DNA of 64,000 nucleotides from Excoecaria cochinchinensis (Eukaryota > Streptophyta > Magnoliopsida > Malpighiales > Euphorbiaceae): NCBI GenBank assembly GCA_947683425.1, contig CANTUQ010000008.1, positions 3,332,501-3,396,500 of the forward strand. Reading direction: 5' to 3'. The notes under the pieces are model-generated. The model was not told the origin of the DNA. It worked only from the letters and a program-made list of their open reading frames with translations, and did no database searches. Numbering within the stretch: position 1 is the first letter of the stretch; every line of letters begins with the position of its first letter. The translations under genes and the position numbers were made by a program. Below, piece by piece: positions 46,126-58,053 of the stretch.

Positions 46126-49100
46126 GGGCCCTATCTTGGAACTGTTGTGGGCTGGGCCGTACCCAAACAGTTCTGGAATTAGTAGATACGGTCCATCAAC
46201 TCCATCCTTCTCTTTTGTTTCTTATGGAAGTTAGAGTCTCACTAGTCCAAATTGAAAGACTTTGTAATCGGCTTGATTTTGCTGGTAAGTTTACTGTTCG
46301 TAGTTCCAATTCCGGTGGAGGTCTAGCCCTTCTCTGGAAGAATGATATTACCGTTTCTCTTCGCTCGTACTCTCTCCATCATATTGACGTTCTGGTCTCC
46401 TCTCCCTCTCTTCAAGTTGTTCGTTTTACTGGTTTTTATGGAAATCCTATTCGTCATTTGAGGCATCAATCCTGGCATCTCCTCCGTCAGCTTGCTGGTA
46501 ATAATTCATGGCCTTGGTGTGTCATGGGAGACTTCAATGACATTCTTACTAGTTCTGAGAAAATTGGAGGTAACCCGCATCCCACCTCTCTCTCTATTGC
46601 TTTTCAAGATACTATTCATTTTTGTGGTCTTTTTGATATGGGCTTCTCTGGCTACAAGTTTACCTGGGAAAGATCTAGGGGATCTAGTGGTTGGATTCGG
46701 GAGAGGTTGGATAGAGGCCTTGTTAATGATGGCTGGTTTAATGTGTTTCCTGATAGTCGTATAAGCTATGTTGGTATGGTCACTTCTGATCATATGGCTC
46801 TTTTTTTATCTTCAGTTCCGTGCCAGCAAGTGTATTTTTCTCGTTTTAGATTCGAAAATGTTTGGTTGCAGCATCATGAGTTTAAGGATATCTTCTCTAA
46901 GTGCTGGAATGATGTTTGCTCTCTTTCTTTGACTCATCGGCTTATTGTCTGTTCTGATTTTCTGGATAAGTGGGGTCGTGCTATTCATCGTAAATTCGTT
47001 GATGATATTAACACTTGCAAGAAAGAGCTGAATTCTTTACGTCCTAAGACTGATGCTATGTCCATTGCTCAGTTTAAACAGGCTAAAGAACAGTTAGCAG
47101 GGCTGTTGGTTAAAAAGCACTCTTATTGGCAACAACGTGCTAAAGTTCTGTGGTTGAAAGAGGGAGACTTGAACACTAAGTTCTTTCATGCTTTTGCATC
47201 TAATAGGAGGAAGAAGAATATGATAACCCACCTGTCCACAGCTAATGGTATTCATCTACATTGGAATGCAGGCCTTCAAGAGCATATTTTACAGTATTTT
47301 GAGGATATTTTCAAATCGTCTCATGGTGATTTCTTTGAGCAACTTGATCATGTTAAACCGTGTATCTCTCAAGCTCAGAATGAAGAGTTTCTAAGGCCTT
47401 TCGATGAATGTGACGTGAAAGATGCTCTCTTCTCTATGCATCCGGACAAAGCTCCGGGTCCTGATGGGTTTAATCCTGGTTTCTTTCAAGCTCAATGGGA
47501 ATTGATTGGCCCAGATGTCTGTGATTTTATTTTGAATATCCTTCGTAATGGTGTCATGCCTCCTGAGCTTAATGATACGATTATTGTCTTAATCCCGAAA
47601 ATTAAATCTCCCCAACTCATTTCTGATTTTAGGCCGATTGCTCTTTGCAATATTGTTTATAAAATTTTGGCTAAGATGTTGGCGAATCGTATGAAGTCTC
47701 TGTTAGGGGAAGTGGTTTCAGAGAATCAGAGTGCCTTTATTCCGGGTAGGCTCATTACTGATAATATACTGCTAGCTTATGAGGTTGGCCACTCTCTCCA
47801 TTGTCAAACTAAGGGGGTCAATGGTTCTGTTGCTCTGAAGCTTGATATGGCTAAGGCATTCGATAAGATGGAATGGGCCTATTTGGAAAATATTATGGTT
47901 AGAATGGGCTTTCATGGACAATGGATTAAGTATGTTATGATGTGCATTTCCTCTATTTCCTATCAGGTTAGCTCAAGTGGTTTTGTTGTTGGGCCTATTG
48001 TTCCGGAAAGGGGCCTTAGATAAGGAGATCCCCTTTCGCCATATCTGTTTATTCTCTGCTCCCAAGGGTTGTCTGCTGCCCTTTCTAATTTAGAGCATCA
48101 TAAGGTTATTCATGGCTGCAAAATCGCTAGAGGGGCACCATCCATAAGTCACCTACTTTTTGCTGATGATTCTTACCTCTTCTTTCGGGCTAATCTTAGT
48201 GAAGCGGCTGCTATCAAAGGATGTCTTCACTTATATGAGCAAGCATCGGGTCAATCGGTGAATTTCAAGAAGTCATCCTTGGGCTTTAGTAGGAACATTG
48301 ACCCCTATATGAGGCGACTTTTCTGAGATTTACTGGGTATTTCAGCCTCTCATCACATAAATTCTTATCTCGGCATGCCTATGTCTGTTGGGCATAATAA
48401 ATGCCAAGCTTTTAGCTTTATTAAGGATAGAATTTGGAGGAGAATTAATAACTGGAGAAACAAATTCTTATCTTGGGGCGGTAAGGAAATTCTCATCAAG
48501 TCTGTGCTTCAAGCCATCCCGACCTACCTTATGAGTTTATTTCTCATCCCTCAGGGTATATGTGATTCGATTCACCGCATGCTCAATAGTTTTTGGTGGC
48601 GCTCCAGTAGTAATAAGTCGGGTGGTATCAATTGGATTCGGTGGGAGAGGCTTTGTGCTCCTAAGAAGATGGGAGGGCTTGGTTTCCAAAATATTCATGA
48701 GTTTAACATCTCTCTACTTGGTAAACAGGTCTGGAGGTTGCTTAGCAGGCCAAATTCTCTGGTAGCTAGGGTACTGAAGTCTAAATACTTTCCTAATGGC
48801 AGTTTGGCTCATGCAGAGTTGGGGAGGCGGCCAAGTTATACTTGGCGTAGCATGCTGGCGGCAAGGGACATGGTTGTGCAAAACTTAAGGTGGCAAGTGG
48901 GTACTGGGAGTGATATTGATATCTATAATGACGCCTGGTTGTTGGATAATGATAACCCGAAGATTTCGTCTCCTCCTACTTCGGCGCTCTTAAATCTTAA
49001 GGTTTCTTCTCTGTTGACTAGGGACGGCAGGGGTTGGGACCTCTCTGTTCTTCATGCAAATTTTAATAATAGAGATATTAGCCAAATTTTACATATTTCT

Positions 49101-50168
49101 CCTGGTAATAAATCTGTTTTATCGGATTCTGTCTTCTGGCCTTTTGAGAAGGATGGGTACTACTCTGTTAAAAGCGCTAACCGATTAATTCATGGGATGA
49201 TTCAACCTCTTGGTATTCTTGATTTCCTGTGGCAAGCTCTTTGGAATATCCCTATGCCTCTTAAGCTTCATGTTTTTGTGTGGAGATGTGTTATGAATGT
49301 GTTGCCAACTAGATCTAATCTTTTTCAAAGACATGCTGTTGATCTCTATGTTTGTCCCTTTTGCTCTACTTCAACTGCTGAGACGGTTCACCATGTTTTT
49401 TTCAAGTGCCCTGTTGCTATATCAGTTTGGAATGATAGCTCCATTGGCGTTTGCTTTAATGTTAATAGCTCTGTCGCAGATGTTCTGAAGTCTTGGCTCT
49501 TCGGCTTGCAGCGTGATGAGCTATTATTAGCTATGTTTCAGCTATGGGCTATTTGGTATAGAAGGAATAAGTTAATCTGGCAACGGCTTAGGATGAGTAA
49601 TGGTGCTGTCCTTCGGATGGCCTTGGTTAGTCTGAATCAATGGATTGTGGTTAACCAGAAGGATTTTACTCTCCCCCCTTCTGGTGAGTCTATTGCTTTG
49701 GATATATGGTCCCCTCCTCCTATTGATTTTATCAAATGTAATTGTGATGCTGCCTTATTTAGGCCAGAAAGTAGGGTGGGATTTGGTTGGATTTGTAGGG
49801 ATGCTTCGAGAAATTTTGTTGCTGCTGGTCATGGGTCTTTAAATTGCCCTCTCGATCCACTGCTAGTTGAAGCTATGTCGATGAAGGAGGCGTTAGGGTG
49901 GTTGAAAAATACTGGCTTTATATTTATTCAGGTGGAGACGGATTGTATCAGTCTGTTTCATGCTCTGACTAAACCTTTCCTTTTTGATTCACCGTTTGGT
50001 AGTATTGTTAGAGACTGCCTTGATATTAGTTTGAGCTTTAATAAGTGTTTGTTTTCTTTTGTTAGAAGATCGGGTAATGATCTTTCTCATATTTTAGCTA
50101 GGACCGCTGTTGTCTCTTCAGGAGTAAGTTACACTTCTCCTCCCTTCTGTATTCGACAGTTGTTTTAA
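46122..50168 (+). pseudogene. LINE ORF2: endonuclease, reverse transcriptase, RNase H (two nonsense codons)
   Basis: Seen: a single frame of 1349 codons broken only by TAA (48021-48023) and TGA (48324-48326). N-terminal endonuclease: SWNCCGLG, MEVRVS, GDFNDIL, SDHMALF. Reverse transcriptase: HPDKAPGPDGFNPGFF, LIPKIKSPQLISDFRPIALC, NQSAFIPGRLITDNILLAYE, LDMAKAFDKMEW, the catalytic FADD at about 48159-48170. Then a zf-RVT region (WRCVMNVLPTRSNLF, CPFC, VHHVFFKCP). The RNase H tail has CNCDAALF, VEAMSMKEAL, VETDC and GNDLSHILAR with all four acidic residues. Family knowledge: plant L1-clade ORF2 with this domain set copies LINE RNA at a nicked target. The stops lie at QGDPLSP and RDLLG positions, fitting single C-to-T changes. 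Confidence 0.95.
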
Positions 50169-50275
50169 TGAAATGGTTTTTTTTATTCAAAAAAAATAAT
50201 AATTTTATCAGGGTTATTAAATTTGGACCGGTTATAAAATAAATAAAAAAAAGAATAAATATATAGTGTTTAAAG

Positions 50276-52007
50276 CAATGTTATTAAAACCGGACCGGAC
50301 CGGCCGGTTCAACCGGTTAAACCGTGAACCGGTTACCTAACCGGTTGGTTCGATTTTATAAAACCAGAATGGACAAAAACCGGATTAAACCGGATTGAAC
50401 CCGGAAAAACCGGCGAACCGGAGAACCGGATAAAACCGGATTTTTACTTAAAATGCAAAAACGCTGCCGTTTAATTAAAGTAAAAAAAAAAAAAAGAAAA
50501 CTAAGAAGAAGAAAGAGGAAATCAGGTCTGCCCTTTTGCCCTTTTTCATTTTCACTTCACCAGCCCTCTTCCTTCAGTGGCCGCCGCCCATTGCAACTCC
50601 GAAATCTCACCGTCGCTGGATTCCTGTACCGACATAAACAAGGGGAGGGAGATCATCAATCCATTATTAGGCCTGCATTACCGAATCTGGATTCCCTTTC
50701 CTTGATTGCCAATGCCCGGAAGAATTGGACAAATTGAACTAAATTCAAATTGGACATCTCCGAAGATGAGGAAGAGGAGCGTAGAAGACCAGGTATAGAT
50801 GCCCTCGAATCTACTGTTCGTGAATAAGCTCTTGAGGAAAGGAGGAGAAAGGGAATGATTGGCCAAATAGACCAGGATAAGGGCGAGACATATATTTAAT
50901 TACCTGAACTCCCAACCTTAGCATAAGAAGAAGAAAATAAAAGAAAAGGAAGAGATCGCAAACTAGGGATTTTAAAAGAGGTGTAAAGAGAGCGTCTGGG
51001 AAAAAAGTGGGTAGAGGAGATAAGGATCACGGGGAGAGAATTATAGATTTATAGATATAGATTATATAATATTATATATAATATTAGTATATAGATATAA
51101 TATTAGTATATAATATTATATAATATAGGTATAGATTATATAATATTATATATAGATATAGACTATATGTATTAGTATGGATTATATAGATTGTTCTGAA
51201 TTGTTCTGGATTAGTATGTATTATATAGATATAGATTGTTTATAATAAAACTGTATTAATATATAATATTTTACATTATATTTGATGGATAATATATTAA
51301 TTTTTAAAAAATTAAAATAAACAAAATTAAATTATTAAGTCATATTTAGATCATTAATTTTAGATTGGATAACTTTGAATTTTAAATTAAGTTCAGTTTT
51401 TCCGATTTTAAGTTTATAAGAATTGAATTGAGCTAAAAAAAAATGAAATTCATATTTAAGAATCAAATTGAATGTATTGAAATAAAAAAATCAGACCAAA
51501 TAATCAAATTTGTTTCGATTTAATTTTTGGTTCTTGTTCGATACATAAATATATTTAGATTGTATATAATATGTAATGACTCAAAATATATTTGGATTAA
51601 TCATCTGAGTTGTCTAGCTGCTTTATAGTACTATACATATTGGATTTTTACACAGTTTTACATAGTTATAATTATCATTCAAGAATTCACTGCAAAAAAA
51701 TAAATAAAAAAAAGGTTATTTTTACAGGTTAAGATAAAAAGGTATATAGTATTTGTTGATTTTAAGTCTGTTTATCAGTTTTAGCATTTCCTCGATTTGT
51801 AAGTGGATCCTATACTTGTGGCAAATATCAAATATTTTGATAAATTTTATTTTTGTTTGAGTATTTATACAATAGTATTTATAAAAATTATGCTAATTAA
51901 TAATATTTTAAAAAATAGAAAAAATCCGGTTGAACCCGGTTGAACCGGTCGAACCAAAAACCCTCAGCCTCGCCGGTTGCTTACCCGGTCCGGTTTCAAT
52001 AACATTG
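50276..52007. mobile_element. hAT-type non-autonomous element, AACCGG-rich ends
   Basis: Left end CAATGTTATTAAAACCGGAC, inverted right end CAATGTTATTGAAACCGGAC; exact 8-bp flanks GTTTAAAG (50268-50275 and 52008-52015). Subterminal arrays of AACCGG/GGTTCAACCGG words are at 50285-50440 and 51928-52000. The interior has a GC-richer leader-like stretch (50530-50640) and small frames (50453-50737) but no recognisable transposase. TA-rich DNA fills 51040-51260. It ends about 230 bases before the phospholipase start codon. Confidence 0.94.
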
Positions 52008-52236
52008 GTTTAAAGTATTTTATATATTGATAATTTCATATATAGCTAAGAAAAATAAAATACAAAGGGATCAACATATTCGTTGTGGGCCATGGGGTAT
52101 TCCACGTTGGCAAATAACCTTTTTCTGATTTGACAAAACCACGTCATAGACTCATAGCATAGCTATTTGTCAAAACCATGGAGAAATAAAATAGAGAAGA
52201 GGTGGGAAGGCTGGACATAGATTCGTAGGAGAGAGG

Positions 52237-53507
52237 ATGCTGTTTGGTTCGGTTGCTGGTGCTCCTGCTGCAGCTTTCGCCTTCCTTTTCTTCTTCCTCT
52301 TTGTCTCTTCTCACTCCAAAAACAACCAATCTCAGGTCCTAATCTCCTTTACCTTCACCCATCTCAAAATTTCTGTCAATTTCTCTTTTATTTATTATTA
52401 AATCCGACTCTGCTTTTTCTCAGATCAAATGCAGCACAACCTGTATCGCCGAGAACTGTAACAGTAAGCCCTATCACATAGTTTCTCTATATATGTTATC
52501 TTCAAAGTTTGTCTCTATCTTTTCCTTTTTATCTCTTTCGTATTTTTATCGGTAAATGCTGGAAATAAAGCGATTGGGATTAAATACGGGAAGTACTGTG
52601 GAGTTGGGTGGAGCGGCTGTCCTGGGGAGAAACCGTGTGACGATCTGGACGGCTGTTGTAAGCTTCACGATGAGTGCGTTGAAAAGAAAGGTATCCTATA
52701 ACTTTATCATACATTGTCGATTTCTTGATTTTTAATTTTGCAGCCTTTTTTCTGTTTTTGTGCTCATCAACTGCTGGCGTAGGCAGCCTGAGCTTTGGTA
52801 ATTTTCTTTTTTTAAAATTAATCCCATGATTCCATTCACAATTGATCCCATTAAAAATTGATTCCTCTAATATGTTTAAATATTTCCATTAAAAATTAAT
52901 CCACTGAAATATTTAAAAATTTTAAAATTTTTTTATGGAACATAATTTTTGATCCCGTTGAATTCAATTTCTTAGTGCCATTGGGTAGTATTCACGTTCT
53001 CGTGGATGTTATGCTGTATTATCTTCTTCACTGTATAATTTCTGGATTATTATTTTGATCCAATGAAGAACAAGAAAATGAATTCTGGCACCATATTATC
53101 AGCTGGATATTTGATAATTTGCAATTTCTCAACAAGGAAGAGGAAAGCACTTCGCCAACTGCACAAATAAATTGCATCATTTCATCTGACCTCACAAAAA
53201 TTCTTACTTTTACCTGTTCTTTTCTGTATCTTATATTTTTTTAGCTAAAAGAGTGGCAGTATAGGAATAGTTATATCAATGCCAGAGTTTCGCACAAAGC
53301 TCAGTGAGTGGTAATTATGTTTTTTCAGGTTTGATGAGTATTAAGTGTCATGAGAAGTTCAAAAACTGCATAAGGAAAGTCAAGAAATCTGGAAAAGCTG
53401 GATTTTCTCAGGTTTGTCCTTATGAGATAGCTATGCCTACTATGATTCAGGGTATGGATATGGCCATTATGTTGAGCCAACTAGGTACCTCAAAGGATGA
53501 ACTTTGA
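52237..53507 (+). CDS. Secretory phospholipase A2, beta type, with KDEL C-terminus
   Basis: Seen: exons 52237-52335, 52424-52463, 52571-52690 and 53329-53507 give 145 residues. Residues 1-27 or so form a signal peptide (MLFGSVAGAP then a Phe/Leu-rich core). The Ca-binding loop is KYCGVGWSGCPGEKPCDDLD, followed by the active site CCKLHDEC with the His-Asp pair, and further paired cysteines (KCHEK, NCIRK, VCPYE). The last four residues are KDEL. Family knowledge: low-molecular-weight plant sPLA2 cleaves the sn-2 acyl chain of phospholipids in a Ca-dependent way; the beta class has an ER-retrieval-like tail (KTEL in Arabidopsis). Inference: ER/Golgi-retained. A hAT element ends about 230 bases upstream, within the promoter. 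Confidence 0.97.
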
Positions 53508-53975
53508 TTTCTTGATTAGAGGGCAATACCTGTGTCATTTTAGTCATTCTTTACTCAGCGGACGGAATTCTTTTAACAAATTGAGGGCATTGAAGCGTTC
53601 TCATCAGGTTTTTTGTTGTTTTACAAGTGTTCTGATACAGTTAACACCAATTATTTCAATGGATTCTCATTTCTAAAATCACAATTTTGAAATTTCCCTG
53701 TCCGAATCAATTCATGTTTGTCACTTCATCTTCTATCTCTTTAAGAGTAGCCACTTCTAACTGTAGATGTTGTACCAGCGACTAGCCCTTTGATATCTGG
53801 GGTGGTTCATCAGAGAGGATATCAAGAAAACAATTAGCCAGTACTAGGACACTAATTCCGTAAATTAGTACTTAGAAGGGTGAGTTTTCATATATATTCA
53901 ATAACATATATGATCTAGCATATGAAAAGAAGGAGATAAACATGTCAATCTTTTGACCTCCATTTTCCATTCTAG
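53508..53975. other. 3' region downstream of the phospholipase A2 gene
   Basis: Probable 3' untranslated sequence and adjacent intergenic DNA. No further coding signal. Confidence 0.5.
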
Positions 53976-53980
53976 TACAT

Positions 53981-54355
53981 GAAATTAACTGTATGTCGAA
54001 ATGTGATTGCCAAGAAATGTACCTGATTTAACTTTGGGAGCATTTCTGTTGTGTTTTGAATAAGCTATAGTCTACGAAAGTTTCCTATGCTGTTAAATTC
54101 TTGTACACGAAATTTACTGTATAGAAATGTGATTTCCAAGAAATTTACCTGATTTATGTCTTTACTTTCTGAGCATTTCTATTGTGGTTTCAATGAGGTA
54201 TACTTTACAAAAGTGCCTTATGCTGTTAAATTATTGTGCATGAAATTTACTGTATCTAGAAATGTGATTGCCAAGAAATGTACCTGATTTATATCTTTAC
54301 TTTCTGAGCATTTATGTGGGGTTCTCAATAAGGTAGGGTTTACAGAAGTGCCCTA
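53981..54355. repeat. Three diverged tandem copies of a unit of about 130 bp
   Basis: Units begin GAAATTAACTGTAT (53981), GAAATTTACTGTAT (54109) and GAAATTTACTGTAT (54242), each continuing with AAATGTGATT, CCAAGAAAT and ACCTGATTTA, then a GAGCATTT phrase. Confidence 0.9.
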
Positions 54356-54880
54356 AAGTCTTGGCTTCTAAGATGACCTTGAAAATATGTGGAGGCAATG
54401 ACAAAATGAATTTGGAAATATGGAATGATAGTATAAAGATTTGAACTCGTTAGGTTGGTTATTTGGGAGTGTGTTTCAAGGAGAACGGTAGACTTGTCCC
54501 TTCTTTTATTACATGTTTTTTAATTCATTTTGCAGAATTTAGCTTCCTTAGTATTCTCGATCCAGTTTAGAAGAAGTTATTATTCCATAGTCTATGAGGA
54601 ATTTTACATTGTAGGGTAAATTTTCATATATAAAGAATGGTATGAAAATAGACAACCTCCTCCTATAGCTTGGGGAGTCTGGACAGTACTGGGGATTTTG
54701 GTTTTATTTATATTAGATAGCATGGGAAAGGTAGGCCAACTTTCTTTGTTGAAAATATAACATGTGTAACGGGATAATATCAAGGTTAGCGTTTAGAAAA
54801 ACTTTCATTCATTTCCTTCTAGTTGATACGAGGTAATTCATTCATCTCTTCTTGGGCTTTCTTTTAACATTCTTAACTGT
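54356..54880. other. Intergenic DNA
   Basis: No gene, TIR or repeat that I can support. Confidence 0.4.
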
Positions 54881-54884
54881 CAAA

Positions 54885-55680
54885 ATAATCACTAAAACAG
54901 AAAAACCTGTTTCTAAAACCTGGAATTAACATTGCAAGAGAGTTAATAGCTGTCTGTCACTTAAAGATGACAAAACAGTCGCTAAAAGTGCAACCATGGT
55001 TGCTGAATTTAAATAGTCCGTCACTAAAAATTAAAGTTAAATAGCATAAAAGGATGCTAAAAGAGAGAAAGTGACACTAAAAGAACAGAAAATTGTCGCT
55101 AAAAATAAACATAATTGATTCTTAAGGGCTTAATGTTAGTCACTAAACCATGTGAAGTCAACGGCCGCTGAAAGTGTAATTTTCTGTCAATAAAATTTAA
55201 AGATGTCAGAAAAATTTGTCATTGGAGGTCAAAATACTATCGCTTAAGATTATTAAACTGGAAATGGTCACTAAAATTTGAAAAGATGCAGCTCAAATTA
55301 TGAATGCGTTCGTTGTGTAGAAGTTGAAAATACTGTCTCTAAAAGTTAAATATTGTCGCTAAAGGACTTCCTCTTCGTTGCTAAAATAATGAAAACTGTT
55401 GCTAAAAATCCTTGCGTATAATAAAAACGAAGAGTCCCTTGCTAAAAGAGCGAAGGAAAGAGTGTGAATGCTAAAAGCTTTAATTTCTGTCGCTGAAATT
55501 TTAAACTAATTAAAGGACACTTTGTCTATACATGTTGCTAAAATTTGGCATATGCGTCGCTAATTGATGCTGACATCTGTTGCTAAAGGATAAACGTTGC
55601 TAAAAGAAGCCAACAAAACTGTTCTCTACATCAAAGTCGTCACTAAAAGATGAAAACCGTTACCTTAACAGCGTTAGTAA
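54885..55680. repeat. Degenerate array of GTCGCTAAA-like words
   Basis: About twenty variants of GTCGCTAAA, GTCACTAAA, GTTGCTAAA and GTGACACTAAA occur in the same orientation at irregular spacing of 20-60 bases. The word resembles TCCGTCGCTAA of the CACTA subterminal arrays in this window, but most cytosines of CG have become T or A. Probably a decayed CACTA subterminal region. No CACTA terminus is recognisable. Confidence 0.55.
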
Positions 55681-56921
55681 ATATAGAATACTTATAAATT
55701 TAATAATGCTCGTATGAGGTTTAGTAACTGTCAGTAAAAGTTATATAGCCAGTGTTAAATTTATTAGCTGGCTGTAGGTCAAATGTAATTTTTTTTTTCT
55801 AAGGGCATATAATGAAATAAGTTCTAAACAAAAATCTAGTGTAACTTGTGAAGGTGCAATTGCATCTGTTAGCCATTCTTCTTGGACAATAAAATGAAAT
55901 CTTTATACATTCAAAATATGAGGGCGCACGTAATGATTTTTTGCCACCATTTCTGAATGGAAGTTTGGTGTGGCCGGATTGGAATTAACTATGCATATAC
56001 TTTTCTATATATATATATATATATAAACTGTACTTGTTTTATCAGAATTACATGATATTTTATTTTTATTATTTTAAATGAGAATTGAAAATCGTAATTT
56101 GATAATTCTAGAAACGGCTGTAATTTGTTTTATCAGAATTACAAAGTTGTCTAAGACTGAGATAAAATTCCCTAATGACAAAGTTGTCTACCAACTTCAA
56201 CCTTTCAAGCAGACCGTTTTATGATGCTAGGAATCATCTACTATTTTTCATTAAGTGAAAGCAAGTTTGAATATTAAAAATTAAGGGACAAATTTGGTTG
56301 CTTATCAAAATTCGGGGGAGCAAATTTAAACTTAAATTATCTATTTTAATTGAAAGTTGAACATTAAAAAGGGGTAAATTTGAAATTTTAAAAAATTTTG
56401 AAGAGAAAATTAATTATTTTTAAATTGCTCTTCTCCTGTAACTCGTGGATTCTTTCATGTACTAGGCTGTAATTTTTGACTTGTAACAGTTTGAACTCTG
56501 ACTTTCAATACGAAATAACTCAGCAATTACCCCGAGTTTAAGTAAAATTTCATTTTCTACTATTCTTCACTCTTAATAATAAAAGTATACAAAAAAAAAT
56601 ACCAACCATCATCAAATGGTTCAAAGGTGGTCTTTTCAATTTATCTCAATAGCTTTTTTAATGCAAATTTATTCAATAGTTAATTAAATCATTTATATTT
56701 TGATACAGCCAACTCCATCATTAAATAATTAAAATCAATCTAAATTCAATTTTTAAAGATGAAATGATTCAATGTATAGACTTAAATCAAAAATAAAAAA
56801 TATAATTAAGGGTAGCAATTTTGGCTGGGACATAAACGTGGTGCCATTATTTCTCTTTCCAGTGTGCAATTTGCATGATGTATGGGGCTACGTATCATTC
56901 AGATATGTCATAATTTTTAGG
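55681..56921. other. AT-rich intergenic DNA
   Basis: An AT run lies at about 56005-56026. No gene or element can be supported. Confidence 0.4.
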
Positions 56922-56930
56922 TATAAACTA

Positions 56931-57440
56931 AGGGTTAATTACGTCTGTGGTCATCGAATTTTGGTGCTTATAACCAAATGGTCATAATAAAATAATTTGT
57001 AACATAAAAGTCATCAAATTTTTATTTTTTTTCAATTAAGGTAAAAATGACCAAAAAATTAATTTTTCGTCACCGGAGGGCCACGCAAATATGCTATTTT
57101 ATCAGTAATTTTCTAGAACGTGTCCACTCAGCATGCGATATAGCCTGTTTACATGGAGAAATTGACATATCAGCAAGTACACGTGTTATGTCAACCTGTA
57201 AAAAAAGACAAAAAAAAAGTTTTACTGACGTATACTTACTAACGTGTCAATTCCTCCATGTAGAAGGGTCATATTGGCATATTTGTGTAACATTTCGGTG
57301 ACAAAAAAATTAATTTTTTGGTCATTTTTACCTTAATTGAAAAAAAATAAAAGTTTGATGACTTTTATGTTACAAATTATTTTATTATAACCATTTGGTT
57401 ATCAGTACCAAAATTCGATAACTACATACGTAATTAACCC
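56931..57440. mobile_element. Mutator-type MITE
   Basis: Ends AGGGTTAATTACGTCTGTGG and, inverted, GGGTTAATTACGTATGTAG; arms match over about 150 bases (shared AAATGGTCAT/ATAACCATTTGG, TTGTAACATAAAAGTCATCA). The 9-bp flanks TATAAACTA (56922-56930 and 57441-57449) are identical. A short open frame inside (57047-57301) is not a recognisable protein. Confidence 0.9.
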
Positions 57441-57449
57441 TATAAACTA

Positions 57450-57978
57450 ATTAGATAGATAGTGATGGCCTCTATGGCAAACGTCTTAAGCAAAAATATT
57501 TAATTTGCCTATATGGCAATCATCTACAAATCTTAATTAAAAAATTTATGTTAATGTAAGAAGATAGAATATAGCTATTGGCGCAACTCATTAGACATCC
57601 TCGCACAGAATTACCAAGTAATCCTATGATATATATATATATATGAACTACAAAAAGAAAAATTGTATTTTTTTAATTCTCATAAAAACTTTAATAAAAA
57701 TAATTTAATTACATTTTTTTGTTTTTCAATATCAACTTGTATATAGTTTTCTTTGGATTATAAGGGATGGAAACAATTATAATATGCTACTAAAATCGAA
57801 TCTAAATTTTTTTGCACTTTTAATCACTTAAATAATCACTAATTTAAATATTATATTTGTGTTACGGTTACCTTAGACATATAAATAAAAAAATTATTTA
57901 AATTAAATTAATATATTTATTTATCAATTGACATTATTGTATTAAAAAATTTAATATTATTTTAAAATATCAATAAGC

Positions 57979-57979
<1 letters not shown>
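57450..57979. other. AT-rich intergenic DNA
   Basis: No supportable feature apart from a short AT run near 57632. Confidence 0.4.

Positions 57980-57980
<1 letters not shown>

Positions 57981-58050
<70 letters not shown>
57981..58050. repeat. (AT)n microsatellite, about 70 bp
   Basis: Uninterrupted alternating AT, the longest dinucleotide run in the window. Confidence 0.95.

Positions 58051-58053
<3 letters not shown>

Larger units (their letters stand above)
44091..50196 (+). mobile_element. L1-type LINE retrotransposon with 18-bp target-site duplication
   Basis: Seen: the element lies between two identical 18-mers TAATAATTTTATCAGGGT (44073-44090 and 50197-50214) and ends in an A tail (50189-50196) just before the second copy. 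It carries ORF1 (nucleic-acid-binding gag-like protein) and ORF2 (endonuclease, reverse transcriptase, zinc-binding region, RNase H). The perfect long duplication plus tail shows target-primed insertion of a full or nearly full-length copy. ORF1 is interrupted by a hAT MITE (44909-45589), and both ORFs hold nonsense codons, so the copy is dead now. Length 6106 bp, of which 689 come from the MITE and its duplicated site. Confidence 0.97.

Noticed and set aside
57047..57301. 84-codon plus-strand frame
   Set aside because: It lies inside a Mutator-type MITE and spans part of its inverted arms; no recognisable protein.
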